From assembly GCA_030532895.1 (NCBI GenBank), contig JAUNKF010000004.1, positions 1 through 64,000 on the forward strand: 64,000 bases of DNA, written 5' to 3'. Made by a program: the position numbers and the translations under genes. Under the pieces are notes generated by a model. It was not told the origin of the DNA. It saw only the letters and a program-made list of their open reading frames with translations, and made no database searches. Shown here in pieces: positions 29,183 to 38,191 of the stretch. Position 1 is the stretch's first letter. Every line of letters starts with the position of its first letter. Source of the stretch: Lautropia sp. GTDB taxonomy: Bacteria; Pseudomonadota; Gammaproteobacteria; Burkholderiales; Burkholderiaceae_E.

Positions 29183-29837
29183 GTGTCTGAGCAAGCAGCG
29201 CTGGCCGCTGGCACGTTTGGCGGCGGCCTGTCTGCTGGGGGTGGGGGTGTTGAGTGGGTGTGCCACGCCGCAGCAGGCACAGATCACCACCTTCCAGCGC
29301 CCCGACATGGCTGGGCAGGGGTGGGCTGGCAAACGCTTCGTGATTGAGCCAGTGGCCGATCAGCGTGACAGTCTGGCCTTTGCCCGTTATGCCGAGACGG
29401 TTCGGGCCGGTTTGCAGAAACACGGGCTGGTGCCGGTTGGCGGTCTGGCAGATGCCGACTTGGCCGTGCGTTTCCAGTACGATTCGGCCAGCACCGCCAC
29501 CACCGAAAGCCGTGACACCAGCAGCCGGGTCTCCTTCGGATTGGGGGGCGGTTACCGTACGGGGTGGGGCATTGGCATTGGTGTGCCCATCGGCGGCTCG
29601 TCGGCGGCAGTCACGTACTACCGGCATCAGCTTCAGCTTTTCATCCATCAGGTTGAAGCAGCCGGAGGGAGCATGCCCGCCGTGGGTGAGCGCCTCTATG
29701 AGTCTTCTCTCGTCACGCAAGCCGAGTCGGCTGCCATCGGGCCACAGATGCCGGGCATGATCGAGGCATTGCTGGCCGACTTTCCCGGACAGAACGGCAA
29801 GACCCGAACGGTGGAAATACCTGCGGCTGCCGAGTGA
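29163..29837 (+). CDS. DUF4136-type lipoprotein
   Basis: This ~224-residue secreted lipoprotein has an N-terminal signal helix (RLAAACLLGVGVLSG) ending in the lipobox LSGC, so it is lipid-anchored after SPase II cleavage. The body has the DUF4136 style, with a YAETVRAGLQKHGLVPVGGL strand–helix followed by LADADLAVRFQY and a Gly-rich loop (GLGGGYRTGWGIGIGVPIGG). Function is unknown. The start is uncertain: ATG codons at 29163, 29169 and 29172 all lie inside the end of hns, and GAGG at 29165 is too close to favour one. The overlap suggests co-transcription with hns. Confidence 0.8.
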   Translation: MRMMKAECLSKQRWPLARLAAACLLGVGVLSGCATPQQAQITTFQRPDMAGQGWAGKRFVIEPVADQRDSLAFARYAETVRAGLQKHGLVPVGGLADADLAVRFQYDSASTATTESRDTSSRVSFGLGGGYRTGWGIGIGVPIGGSSAAVTYYRHQLQLFIHQVEAAGGSMPAVGERLYESSLVTQAESAAIGPQMPGMIEALLADFPGQNGKTRTVEIPAAAE

Positions 29838-30347
29838 GCTTCGAATACGCCCAGACTGGCCCGGTGAGGCGTGGCGTCTTGGTGCGGTCTGCTAACGGGA
29901 GGGGCTGTGCGCGTGCCGGGCAGGCCCCGATCTCGTGCACTGCTTCAGTGCGCTGTCTGCTGCCCGTGTCACCAAAAGCCGGTGTCACCAAAAAAAAGGC
30001 GGGTTGTCCATCGAGATGAAGCAACCCGCCAATCCAAGCTCAGGAGAGAAAGAAACCCCATGACAGCGCAGTGATATGCATCGCTGCCTGGTGAGATGAT
30101 TGTGCGCTTGTCCGGGGCAAAAGCGGCCTGTGGCAGGATCGGCGGTTGTTGTGTGCCGATGAAGGGGGCTGGACAGTGTTTCCGTTGTCTGATGGCCGAT
30201 GTGGTGTCTGGTGCACTGTTGTTCGGGCTTGCCGTCAGTCTGTTTGGGCTGACCGGTAGCGGTCTTTGATCTTCGGGCCAGCCGGGTGGGGCGGATAGGC
30301 TATACACCGTTCCAACTGCTGTGACGGGCAACCCGCCCGAAGCCACG
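29838..30347. other. Intergenic region with probable minus-strand small RNA
   Basis: These 510 bp have no convincing gene, but a textbook intrinsic terminator lies on the minus strand at 29990–30030, and no minus-strand gene is upstream of it for several kilobases. An RNA transcribed leftward from somewhere within about 30040–30320 is the simplest explanation. I could not match it to 6S RNA, RNase P, tmRNA or SRP RNA. Confidence 0.4.
29990..30030 (-). terminator. Rho-independent terminator on the minus strand
   Basis: Read on the minus strand, GGCGGGTTG (30030–30022) pairs perfectly with CAACCCGCC (30006–29998), a 9-bp stem with a 15-nt loop, and is followed by eight T. The plus strand has no T-tract after the stem, so the orientation is clear. 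Confidence 0.8.
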
Positions 30348-30647
30348 ATGCCCGACGCCACGCAACGCACTTCTCTTGCTGCCCAGTCAGATCCTGCCTC
30401 GCTTGCGGCGCTGCCCACATCGGCGTGCCCGTCGGATGTATCGAGTCAGACAGCGCGCGAGGACGGTTCGGAGATGCTGGGACTGGAACCCAGTGCCATC
30501 GTCGGCTCGCAGTTCACCTTCGAGCAGATCTGTGCCTTCGGCCTGGCCATGGGCTGGGGGGATCGCCCCTTGTCCTTCGTCGTCAAAAACTGGATGGACT
30601 CACGCCCTGCCTTCGAGCTGGAGGATTACATCCGCTTTCCGCGTTGA
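30348..30647 (+). CDS. Small protein of unknown function
   Basis: This is a 99-residue product from ATG 30348; GTG 30321 would add nine residues. The first half is Ala/Ser/Thr-rich and looks disordered. The second half has a compact, well-formed sequence (FTFEQICAFGLAMGWGDRPL, then VVKNWMDSRPAFELEDYI). I do not recognise the family. The composed C-terminus and codon use like its neighbours suggest a real gene. No ribosome site is clear. It lies 150 bp before fumC on the same strand, but fumC has its own promoter. Confidence 0.5.
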   Translation: MPDATQRTSLAAQSDPASLAALPTSACPSDVSSQTAREDGSEMLGLEPSAIVGSQFTFEQICAFGLAMGWGDRPLSFVVKNWMDSRPAFELEDYIRFPR

Positions 30648-30678
30648 GTCAGGTTCCCGAGCGCCTTGTCAGGCCGGT

Positions 30679-30707
30679 TTGCCCATCCTGCCGATGGCTT
30701 CTATAGT
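30679..30707 (+). promoter_or_regulatory. Sigma-70 promoter of fumC
   Basis: TTGCCC (30679–30684), a 17-bp spacer and TATAGT (30702–30707) lie about 90 bp before the fumC ATG. Spacing is ideal and each box departs from consensus by only two bases or fewer. Confidence 0.5.
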
Positions 30708-30797
30708 ACGGAATGTAATGAGTTTTCCCGCGGCTATCGGGGACATCTCCGGCGGCCGTGTTCCGTATTCATCAAGAACCAAGGAAGGAGCATCCTC

Positions 30798-32186
30798 ATG
30801 TCTGAAGCCGTCCGCATGGAACGCGACACCTTCGGCGAAATCGCCGTGCCCGCCGACCGCCTCTGGGGCGCCCAAACGCAGCGCTCGCTGCAGAACTTCA
30901 AGATTTCGACCGAGAAGCAGTCGCCGGAGCTGATCCGTGCGCTGGCCACCGTCAAACGTGCGGCGGCCACGGTGAATGCGGCGTTGGGGCAGTTGGCAGC
31001 CGACAAGGCGAAGGCGATCGAGGCGGCGGCCGACGAGGTGCTGGCCGGCAAGCATGATGGGGAGTTTCCGCTGGCCGTCTGGCAGACAGGCTCGGGTACG
31101 CAGACCAACATGAACCTCAACGAGGTGCTGGCCAACCGCGGTAGCGAGCTGATGGGTGGCGAGCGGGGCGAGTCGCGCAAGATTCACCCGAACGATGATG
31201 TGAACCGTGGCCAGTCGTCGAACGACGTGTTCCCGACCGCGATGAACGTGGCGGTGGCCGTGGCGATCCGCCAGAACCTGATTCCGTCGCTCACGCAGCT
31301 GCGCGACACGCTGAAAGCCAAGTCCGAGGCTTTCAAGGACATCGTGAAGATTGGTCGCACGCACCTCCAGGATGCCACGCCGCTCACGCTGGGCCAGGAG
31401 TTCTCGGGTTATGTGGCACAGCTCAACCATGGGTTGAAGCATCTGGATGATGCGTTGCCGCATCTGGAAGAGCTGGCCCAGGGCGGCACGGCCGTGGGCA
31501 CGGGGCTGAATGCACACCCCGAGTTTGCGGTGAAGGTGGCGGCCGAGATCGCCAAGCTGACTGGCGTGCCCTTCAAGACGGCACCCAACAAGTTCGAGGC
31601 GTTGGCTGCGGCCGATGCCCAGGTTCATATGCATGGCGTGCTGAAGACGATCGCGGCTTCGCTCTTCAAGCTGGCCAATGATGTGCGCTGGCTCGCCAGT
31701 GGCCCGCGCTCGGGTCTGGGCGAGCTGACGATCCCTGAGAACGAGCCGGGTAGCTCGATCATGCCGGGCAAGGTCAACCCGACCCAGTGTGAAGCCATGA
31801 CGATGGCTTGCGCCCAGGTCTTCGGTAATGATGTGGCCGTCAACGTGGGCGGCGCCTCGGGCAACTTCGAGCTGAACGTCTACCGCCCGATGATCGTGCA
31901 CAACCTGCTGCAATCGATCCGCCTGCTGGCCGATGGTGCCCGCAGTTTCAATGACAACTGCGCGGTCGGCATCGAGCCGAACCACCAGCGCATCGGTCAG
32001 CTGATGGAGCAGTCGCTGATGCTGGTGACGGCGTTGAACCCGCACATCGGCTATGACAAGGCCGCCCAGATCGCGAAAAAGGCCCACAAGGAAGGCACGA
32101 CGCTGAAGGCATCGGCACTGGCACTGGGCTACGTGACCGAGGCCCAGTTCGATGAGTGGGTGCGGCCGGAGAAGATGGTCGGTTGA
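30798..32186 (+). CDS. fumC: Fumarate hydratase, class II
   Basis: The 462-residue product converts fumarate to malate in the TCA cycle without an iron-sulfur cluster, so it is oxygen-stable. It contains the N-terminal [37 protein letters not shown], the active-site [14 protein letters not shown] and the superfamily signature [15 protein letters not shown] near residue 318. The ATG at 30798 is preceded by AAGGAAGGAG at seven bases; a longer in-frame extension from 30666 crosses the promoter and is rejected. It stands alone and is followed by a strong hairpin at 32194. Confidence 0.97.
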   Translation: MSEAVRMERDTFGEIAVPADRLWGAQTQRSLQNFKISTEKQSPELIRALATVKRAAATVNAALGQLAADKAKAIEAAADEVLAGKHDGEFPLAVWQTGSGTQTNMNLNEVLANRGSELMGGERGESRKIHPNDDVNRGQSSNDVFPTAMNVAVAVAIRQNLIPSLTQLRDTLKAKSEAFKDIVKIGRTHLQDATPLTLGQEFSGYVAQLNHGLKHLDDALPHLEELAQGGTAVGTGLNAHPEFAVKVAAEIAKLTGVPFKTAPNKFEALAAADAQVHMHGVLKTIAASLFKLANDVRWLASGPRSGLGELTIPENEPGSSIMPGKVNPTQCEAMTMACAQVFGNDVAVNVGGASGNFELNVYRPMIVHNLLQSIRLLADGARSFNDNCAVGIEPNHQRIGQLMEQSLMLVTALNPHIGYDKAAQIAKKAHKEGTTLKASALALGYVTEAQFDEWVRPEKMVG

Positions 32187-32193
32187 TGTGGAG

Positions 32194-32221
32194 CCGGGCG
32201 CCCGACGTATCGGGTGCCTGG
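32194..32221 (+). terminator. Strong hairpin after fumC
   Basis: A 12-bp stem (CCGGGCGCCCGA with TCGGGTGCCTGG, two G·U pairs) and a CGTA loop begin eight bases after the fumC stop. There is no T-tract, so it may act as an mRNA 3' stabiliser or a Rho-assisted end. Confidence 0.5.
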
Positions 32222-32414
32222 TGTCCGGCCGGAGGCGACGCGTCGATACGGCCGGGCGTGGCGCATCATCCGCTGAGCCGCCTGCATGCATCCCGCCTTC
32301 GTCCGTCCGTGGTGTCGTCCACCACAGGGGGAATGCCGGTCAAATCGGTCGGCGCTGATGCCCTCGTGCATCGACCGGACAGGGTTTCAGGCGGCGATCA
32401 GTTACAATCATTGA

Positions 32415-34238
32415 ATGACTTTGTCAACTGATCAAGCGCCATCGGGCGCCGGCGGCCAGGACGTGGCCCCCACCGACCCCATTGTCACCTGTGACCCGTC
32501 CGTGCCGCCTTTGGGCACGCCACTGCCAGCTACGCCTGAAGCGACTGAGGGGGCTGCCATGCCAGCCCCTGCCTCGTTGGATAAGCCGTTGCCTCGCAAG
32601 GTTGAAGAAGCGCCGGTAGCACCGTCGGGTGAAACCGTGGTTTCTTTTTCGGTGCCCGAAGCATCGATGTCTGCTGTTCCTGTGGCTGCCGTAGAGGCGC
32701 CAGAAGCCCAAGATACGCCAGAAGTCGAAGAAGCGCGGCTGCCGCTGTTCAGCGATTTCGGCCTGCATCCTGACATCCTGCGGGCCGTGACCGAAGCGGG
32801 ATATACCCGGCCCACACCGATCCAGGCGGCTGCCATTCCGGTGGTGATGTCGGGCAAGGACGTGATGGCTGCCGCCCAGACCGGTACCGGCAAGACCGCT
32901 GGCTTTTCGCTGCCGATCATCAACATGCTGATGCCGCTGGCCAACACCAGCGCATCGCCGGCGCGCCATCCGGTGCGGGCACTGATCATCGCGCCCACCC
33001 GTGAGCTGGCCGACCAGATCCATGACAACGTGAAGGTGTACACACGCTTCACGCCCTTGCGCTCGGCGGCCGTCTTTGGCGGGGTGGACATTCAGCCACA
33101 GACGATGGCCTTGCGTCAGGGCGTCGAGATCCTGATTGCCACGCCAGGGCGGCTCCTCGATCATGTGCAGCAGAAGTCCGTCAACCTGTCGCAGGTGCAG
33201 CTGCTGGTGCTGGATGAGGCCGACCGGATGCTCGACATGGGCTTTTTGCCCGACATCCAGCGCATCATCAACCTGCTCGCACCCAAGCGCCAGAACCTGA
33301 TGTTCTCGGCCACCTTTTCGGACGAGATCCGCAAGTTGGCCAAGCGCTTTCTGAACCAGCCACAGCTGATCGAGGTGGCACGGCCCAACACACTGGCCGA
33401 AAACGTCGAGCAGACCGTGTATCGGGTGGAGGCCGAGGAGCTGAAGCGCGAGGCGGTGGCGTGGCTCATTCGTGAGCGGCAGATCGAACAGGTCATCGTG
33501 TTCTCGAACACGAAGATCGGCGCAGGACGCCTGGCGCGTCAGTTGCAGAAAGAGGGCTTGCAGGCCGAGGCCATTCACGGGGACAAGTCCCAGCAGGAGC
33601 GTCTTCAGACGCTGGACGGCTTCAAGAGCGGTTCGATCAAGGTGTTGGTGGCCACCGACGTGGCCGCTCGTGGCCTCGACATCGCCGAACTGCCGGCCGT
33701 CATCAACTATGACCTGCCGCACTCGCCCGAAGACTATGTGCACCGTATCGGCCGTACCGGCCGGGCCGGAGCTTCGGGCATGGCGCTGTCCTTGATGAGT
33801 GCACGCGACCAGAAGGCGCTGGCCGAGATCGAGAAGCTCACGAAGCGTTCGCTGAAGGTGGAAGAGCTGGCTTCTTCGGTGATCTGCCCAGCATCGGCTC
33901 GCGGCCGCAGCCGTGATCGTGATGGTGAGGAACGCGCCTCGCGCCGTGGCCGGGGTGATCGTGCCGAAGGGGGCCATGGCCGTCATGCCGGCGGTCGTCA
34001 TGAAGACCGTTATCCGGCCCGCCGCGCGGCACCCAGACCGGTGGCGGATGATCCGCTCTTTCACGCGCCCTATGTGCCCGCGCCGGCACCGGCGGGTGAT
34101 GGTGCCGCTGTCGCTGGGGGGGCTTCGGCACAGGCCACAGCCCATACGTCAGCGGTTAGGCAACCGCAGCCCGGCGTCTCCCGCGCCACCCGCCGCCCGG
34201 CCCGCAAGCTGGCGGTGTTGCTGGGCGGAGCGGGTTGA
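32415..34238 (+). CDS. DEAD-box ATP-dependent RNA helicase, RhlE-like
   Basis: The 607-residue product unwinds RNA in ribosome assembly or mRNA turnover. A 110-residue Pro/Ala/Glu low-complexity lead precedes the Q-motif (FSDFGLHPDILRAV…PTPIQ). Then come motif I AQTGTGKT (154–161), PTRELADQ, motif II DEAD (near 266), SAT (MFSATF), VATDVAARGLDI and HRIGRTGRAG. The tail after about 490 is Arg/Gly/Asp-rich and probably binds RNA. No ribosome site is visible before ATG 32415. A TACAAT box at 32403–32408 would place transcription start at about the ATG itself, so the mRNA may be leaderless. RhlE fits better than SrmB or DbpA from the core order. Confidence 0.92.
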   Translation: MTLSTDQAPSGAGGQDVAPTDPIVTCDPSVPPLGTPLPATPEATEGAAMPAPASLDKPLPRKVEEAPVAPSGETVVSFSVPEASMSAVPVAAVEAPEAQDTPEVEEARLPLFSDFGLHPDILRAVTEAGYTRPTPIQAAAIPVVMSGKDVMAAAQTGTGKTAGFSLPIINMLMPLANTSASPARHPVRALIIAPTRELADQIHDNVKVYTRFTPLRSAAVFGGVDIQPQTMALRQGVEILIATPGRLLDHVQQKSVNLSQVQLLVLDEADRMLDMGFLPDIQRIINLLAPKRQNLMFSATFSDEIRKLAKRFLNQPQLIEVARPNTLAENVEQTVYRVEAEELKREAVAWLIRERQIEQVIVFSNTKIGAGRLARQLQKEGLQAEAIHGDKSQQERLQTLDGFKSGSIKVLVATDVAARGLDIAELPAVINYDLPHSPEDYVHRIGRTGRAGASGMALSLMSARDQKALAEIEKLTKRSLKVEELASSVICPASARGRSRDRDGEERASRRGRGDRAEGGHGRHAGGRHEDRYPARRAAPRPVADDPLFHAPYVPAPAPAGDGAAVAGGASAQATAHTSAVRQPQPGVSRATRRPARKLAVLLGGAG

Positions 34239-34542
34239 GTCGTTGCCGGGGCATCTTGCTCGAAGCGGGTGAGGAGGAGGCGATGGCCAGAGGCTTGCCG
34301 CAACAGGAGGCTGGCGCCTTGGCAGCGGGCTTGTCTGTGGCGGAGGTGATGTTGCCCAAAACGCGCCCGACCAATATTGGTCAGTTGGGGCTTAGGTGAT
34401 GCTGCCCCATTGCCTTGGCAACTGAGAATGAATTGAGACTTCAACCGGGCGGCTGAGCGTTCGCCCAGCCTTCGGCGGGCGCGTCTTGCGTTGGCCGGGT
34501 GTGCGTCCTGATCCGGACGTTGCCACAACAAGGAGCTGAGAG
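34239..34542. other. Intergenic region helicase–gntP
   Basis: About 300 bp without a gene. One GC-rich hairpin (CGCCC-A-GCC with GGC-GGGCG, near 34463–34482) could end the helicase mRNA. AAGGAG just before the gntP ATG is a good ribosome site. No promoter is evident. Confidence 0.35.
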
Positions 34543-36048
34543 ATGATGATGGTCGGGTTGGCGGTGGTGATCGCTTTTATCGTGATCAGTACCTCGAGGT
34601 TGAAGTGGCATCCCTTTCTAGTGCTGATTCTGGCGGCCTTTCTGACAGCTTTCTGGTACGGGCTGCCGCTCAACAGTATGGCCGATGTCATCGGCAAGGG
34701 CTTTGGGGGCATTCTGGGCAATATCGGTCTGGTGATCGTGCTGGGCACGATCATTGGGCTGGTGATGGAACGCACTGGTGCGGCCGTGGTCATGGCGGAG
34801 TCCGTCATCCGGGTGCTGGGCCAACGTTTTCCCACGCTCACGATGTCGATCATCGGCGCGATGGTGTCGGTGCCGGTGTTCTGTGATTCGGGCTATGTCA
34901 TCCTCAACTCGCTGAAAGAGTCGATGGCCCGCCAGATGAAGGTCTCTTCGGTGGCGATGAGCGTGGCGCTGGCCACCGGCCTGTATGCCACCCATACTTT
35001 CGTGCCGCCCACACCGGGGCCGATTGCGGCGGCCGGCAATCTGGGCCTGTCGAACAACCTGGGGCTGGTCATCGGCATGGGTGCGCTGGTGGCATCGGTG
35101 GCGATGCTGGCTGGCTGGTGGTGGGCCAACCGTTTCGTGAATGAGCCACCGGCACTGGATGCTGAAGCGCAGGGGCTTCAGTCCCCGCCTGCTCAAGCCG
35201 ATCAGGCACGCGCCGTGTCGTCATCTGGTGCCGCTTTGGCCTCTGGCGCTTCGTCCCATGCCTCGTCCGACACTTTGCTCCGTGGCGGTGAACGGCTTGA
35301 TGAGACGGCTCAAATCGGTCAGGCGATGGGGCCGGCCCTGGATCCGGCGTTGGCGAGGGCGCGTTATGGCGAGCTGCCGTCCACGGGCCTGGCCTTTCTG
35401 CCGATTGCCTTGCCGATCGCGCTGATCTGCCTGGGTTCGCTCGCAGCCTTCCCGTCACGTCCATTGGGTAGCGGCGTGTTGTTTACGCTCTTCAGTTTCC
35501 TGGGCAAACCCCTGTGTGCGCTGTTGTTGGGGCTGTTCGCATCGTTCCTGCTGATCAAGGGCGAGAAGCGTGGCGAGCGGATCAGCGCGATGGTGGGCGA
35601 TGGACTGGTGCTGGCTGCCCCCATTTTGCTGATCACGGGGGCGGGCGGCGCTTTTGGGGCCGTCATCAAGGAAACCCCGGTGGGGGCTTATCTGGGCAGC
35701 ACCTTGTCCGCGCTGGGCCTGGGCGTCTTCATGCCCTTCGTCGTGGCGGCCGCCTTGAAGACGGCACAGGGATCGACGACGGTGGCGTTGGTGACGACCT
35801 CCACGCTGGTGGCGCCGCTGCTGGCCTCGATCGGGCTGGACAGTGACATGGGCCGGGTGCTCTGCGTGATGGCGATTGGTGCGGGTGCCATGACGGTTTC
35901 ACACGCCAACGATTCCTTTTTCTGGGTGGTGGCCCAGTTCTCCCGGATGAGCGTGCCCCAGGCGCTGCGCGCTCAGACCCTGGCTACGGCCTGTCAGGGT
36001 GTGGCGAGCATCCTCTTCATCTGGTTGCTGGCGCAGGTGTTGTTGTGA
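34543..36048 (+). CDS. GntP-family proton symporter (gluconate/aldonate-type)
   Basis: This 501-residue inner-membrane transporter has GntP family signatures: VSVPVFCDSGYVIL near 108, THTFVPPTPGPIAAA near 150, a C-terminal GSTTVALVTTSTL and SHANDSFFWVVAQFS. About 12 helices are expected. Between helices, residues about 202–276 form a Ser/Ala-rich cytosolic or periplasmic loop much longer than usual for the family. GntP members carry gluconate, 2-keto-3-deoxygluconate, fructuronate or D-glycerate; no sugar-acid catabolic gene is adjacent, so the substrate is open. AAGGAG precedes the start. It converges with gluQ over a short hairpin. Confidence 0.9.
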   Translation: MMMVGLAVVIAFIVISTSRLKWHPFLVLILAAFLTAFWYGLPLNSMADVIGKGFGGILGNIGLVIVLGTIIGLVMERTGAAVVMAESVIRVLGQRFPTLTMSIIGAMVSVPVFCDSGYVILNSLKESMARQMKVSSVAMSVALATGLYATHTFVPPTPGPIAAAGNLGLSNNLGLVIGMGALVASVAMLAGWWWANRFVNEPPALDAEAQGLQSPPAQADQARAVSSSGAALASGASSHASSDTLLRGGERLDETAQIGQAMGPALDPALARARYGELPSTGLAFLPIALPIALICLGSLAAFPSRPLGSGVLFTLFSFLGKPLCALLLGLFASFLLIKGEKRGERISAMVGDGLVLAAPILLITGAGGAFGAVIKETPVGAYLGSTLSALGLGVFMPFVVAAALKTAQGSTTVALVTTSTLVAPLLASIGLDSDMGRVLCVMAIGAGAMTVSHANDSFFWVVAQFSRMSVPQALRAQTLATACQGVASILFIWLLAQVLL

Positions 36049-36064
36049 GTCGGGTGTGCCGACT
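36048..36064. terminator. Hairpin between convergent gntP and gluQ
   Basis: AGTCGG–GTGTG–CCGACT forms a 6-bp stem filling the 19-bp gap and starts within the gntP stop codon. With no T-tract it is at best a weak bidirectional barrier. Confidence 0.4.
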
Positions 36065-36067
36065 CCG

Positions 36068-37231
36068 TCATGGCTTATCGGGAATCTTTGGCTGGTGGTG
36101 CTGCCGGATGAGGATATCCCGCCACTGATCCGTTGCTGCGTCCAGCCATCTGGCGGGGTCGCTTGTACCCGGTGGGCGTAAGCCCAGCATGAGGGCTGCT
36201 GCATTCAGAATGACGGTGGCCTCGGTCTGGCCGCTGTCGTCGATGCCGGGGGCGCCGTTCTGCTTCGAGAGCTTCTGGCCGTTGTCGCCCATCACGAGTG
36301 GCAGGTGCAGATAGCGAGGCTCGGGGTAGCCGAGTGCCCGTTGCAACAGGATCTGCCGGCCGGTGGAGGAGAGCAGGTCTGCGCCCCGCACGATGTCGGT
36401 GATGCCGGCTTCGGCATCATCCACCACCACGGCCAACTGATAGGCCCAGACGCCATCGGCTCGTTGTAATACATAATCACCGCAATCGAGCCGTGGGTAC
36501 TGCAGCTGCATGCCCAGACCGCGATCATGGAAGCGAACCGGCTCATCCTTCACCCGAAAGCGCCAGGCACGGGCCGTGCGCCCCGGCGGCAGGCCGCCGC
36601 GACAGGTGCCCAGATACGTGGTTTCTTCGGTGCCGATGGCACCGGGCAGGCAGGCGTCTCTTTGACTGAATAAATAATTCTGAATATTGTTGCTGCGTTC
36701 TGCTGCCCTGTTGCTTGTTTCGGCAGGTGTTGCAGTGGCGAGATGGGGGTCGAGCGTGGCGATGGCCCTCGCAGCGCTGGCTGTCTCGTCATCGTTCAGG
36801 CTTGGGGCAGCAGGGTGGGCCGTCGGGGCAGTGGTGGCCGTGGGCTGTTGCCTGTCGGCCATCGTCGGTTGCCGGGCTGCTTTTGCCCGCTGCCAGGCTT
36901 CGCTGATTTCCCGCCGGGTGCAGCCACAACCGTAGAGCAACTGCTGTTCACGCAACTGCTCGAACACGGTCTGATAACGGTCGACGCGGGCTGATTGATA
37001 CCAGGGCGGTGCATCCCAGCAGAGGCCGAGAAATCGTAGCTGGTTTCGGATGCGTGCCTCGGCGCCCGGGGCCACGCGGGGCGGGTCGATGTCCTCGATC
37101 CGCAACAGCCACAGGCCATCATGTGCCCTGGCATCCAGGTAGCTGGCGAGCGCCGCCACCACCGAGCCGGCGTGCAGCGGGCCGCTGGGGGAGGGGGCGA
37201 AACGGCCGATGTAGGCGGGTTTTCGTATCAT
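36068..37231 (-). CDS. gluQ: Glutamyl-queuosine tRNA(Asp) synthetase
   Basis: The 387-residue product attaches glutamate to the queuosine of tRNA-Asp (anticodon position 34). It has the class I HIGH-type motif [11 protein letters not shown] (13–23), [10 protein letters not shown] and the KMSKS-type KLSKQ at 320–324, and it lacks the anticodon-binding domain of true GluRS, as expected. The zinc ligands of the E. coli enzyme can be placed at C102, C104, Y206 and C210 (GCGC…YLGTC). In E. coli the second Cys and the Tyr are about a dozen residues apart; here about 100 residues separate them, so a ~90-residue Ala/Thr/Pro-rich insert sits inside the zinc loop. Start ATG 37231. Confidence 0.93.
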   Translation of the reverse strand: MIRKPAYIGRFAPSPSGPLHAGSVVAALASYLDARAHDGLWLLRIEDIDPPRVAPGAEARIRNQLRFLGLCWDAPPWYQSARVDRYQTVFEQLREQQLLYGCGCTRREISEAWQRAKAARQPTMADRQQPTATTAPTAHPAAPSLNDDETASAARAIATLDPHLATATPAETSNRAAERSNNIQNYLFSQRDACLPGAIGTEETTYLGTCRGGLPPGRTARAWRFRVKDEPVRFHDRGLGMQLQYPRLDCGDYVLQRADGVWAYQLAVVVDDAEAGITDIVRGADLLSSTGRQILLQRALGYPEPRYLHLPLVMGDNGQKLSKQNGAPGIDDSGQTEATVILNAAALMLGLRPPGTSDPARWLDAATDQWRDILIRQHHQPKIPDKP

Positions 37232-37306
37232 GGTTGCCGATGGATGGGGTCAGGGTGGATGTGAGGCCACCCGGTGTCATTCATCATGGGGGCATTAGCC
37301 TGGTTG

Positions 37307-37369
37307 GCGCGTGTCATGCGCTTATTCGTTTCCGCGAAAGCCCCTCGCTGGGCGGGGCATGACACGCGC
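37307..37369. repeat. Perfect 13-bp inverted repeat in a divergent intergenic region
   Basis: GCGCGTGTCATGC (37307–37319) is the exact reverse complement of GCATGACACGCGC (37357–37369), with a 37-bp loop that contains a nested GCCCC…GGGGC pairing. It lies between the divergent gluQ and flavodoxin-like genes, so it is not a simple terminator. It could be a cruciform, an operator or a REP-like element. The rest of 37232–37525 shows nothing else apart from a ribosome site. Confidence 0.6.
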
Positions 37370-37525
37370 TAGGCGTTTGTGCTTTTGTTTCAATGGCATG
37401 CTGGGGTGGATGTCGAGAGGCCGCCAACACAGGGCCGGCCCGCTGGCTTGGCGCCACACGGGCCGGATCGACGAGTGTCCGGTGATGGGCGGTTCCTCAA
37501 GTGCCGATGGCAAGGATAGCGGAAG

Positions 37526-38089
37526 ATGACACAAGTGGTGGTGGCTTTTCATTCGGGGTATGGACACACGCGCAAGCTGGCCGAGGCGGTGGCCGAGGGT
37601 GTGGCGGCAGAGGTTGGCACGACGGCGATGCTGCTGGATGTGTCGCAGATCGATGCAGCTGGCTGGGGGGCGCTCGAGGGGGCAGATGCCATCGTGTTTG
37701 GGGCGCCCACCTACATGGGTGGTGTCTCGGCGCCCTTCAAGGCATTTGCCGATGCGAGTTCGGCCGTCTGGGGGGTGCAGGGCTGGAAGAACAAGGTGGC
37801 GGGCGGTTTCACCTGCTCGATCAACATGTGCGGCGACAAGCACGGCACGCTGCAATACCTGATGAACTTCGGCATGCAGCATGGCATGATCTGGGTGGGG
37901 CTGGGCATGATGCCGGGCCATCCGGCCGGCGCGCCGGATCAGCCCAACCGGCTGGGCGCCTCGATTGGCCTGGCGGCTCAGGCTGGCAACGTGCCGCCCG
38001 AGCTGGAGCCGCCGGCCGGCGACATCGAGACGGCCCGCGCTTATGGCGCGCGCGTGGCCAAGGTGGCCATCAGGCTTCAGGCACCCTGA
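37526..38089 (+). CDS. Flavodoxin/NAD(P)H:quinone oxidoreductase-like protein
   Basis: The 187-residue product has a flavodoxin fold. It opens with the FMN phosphate loop (HSGYGHTRKLAEAVAEGV, 9–26), followed by ADAIVFGAPTYMGGVSAPFK (second FMN loop) and GGFTCSINMCGDKHGTLQYL. It resembles the WrbA/flavodoxin-like NAD(P)H-dependent group, which makes two-electron reductions of quinones, but it is not a clear WrbA by sequence. Cytosolic. AAGGA is eight bases before the ATG. A single-gene transcript is likely, ending at the hairpin at 38101. Confidence 0.85.
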   Translation: MTQVVVAFHSGYGHTRKLAEAVAEGVAAEVGTTAMLLDVSQIDAAGWGALEGADAIVFGAPTYMGGVSAPFKAFADASSAVWGVQGWKNKVAGGFTCSINMCGDKHGTLQYLMNFGMQHGMIWVGLGMMPGHPAGAPDQPNRLGASIGLAAQAGNVPPELEPPAGDIETARAYGARVAKVAIRLQAP

Positions 38090-38100
38090 ACAAGGGGGGC

Positions 38101-38125
38101 GGCGTTCAGCACTGTCTGAAGCGCC
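38101..38125. terminator. Hairpin between convergent flavodoxin and DUF456 genes
   Basis: GGCG-TTCAG, loop CACTGT, CTGAA-(G)-CGCC makes a 9-bp stem with one bulged G. There is no T-tract. It lies twelve bases after the flavodoxin-like gene stop. Confidence 0.45.
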
Positions 38126-38191
38126 GATGCACGGTGTGCGCAAGGGGCGGGCACGCACCTCGTGGCTTCAGACATTGGCGGGCATGATGGA

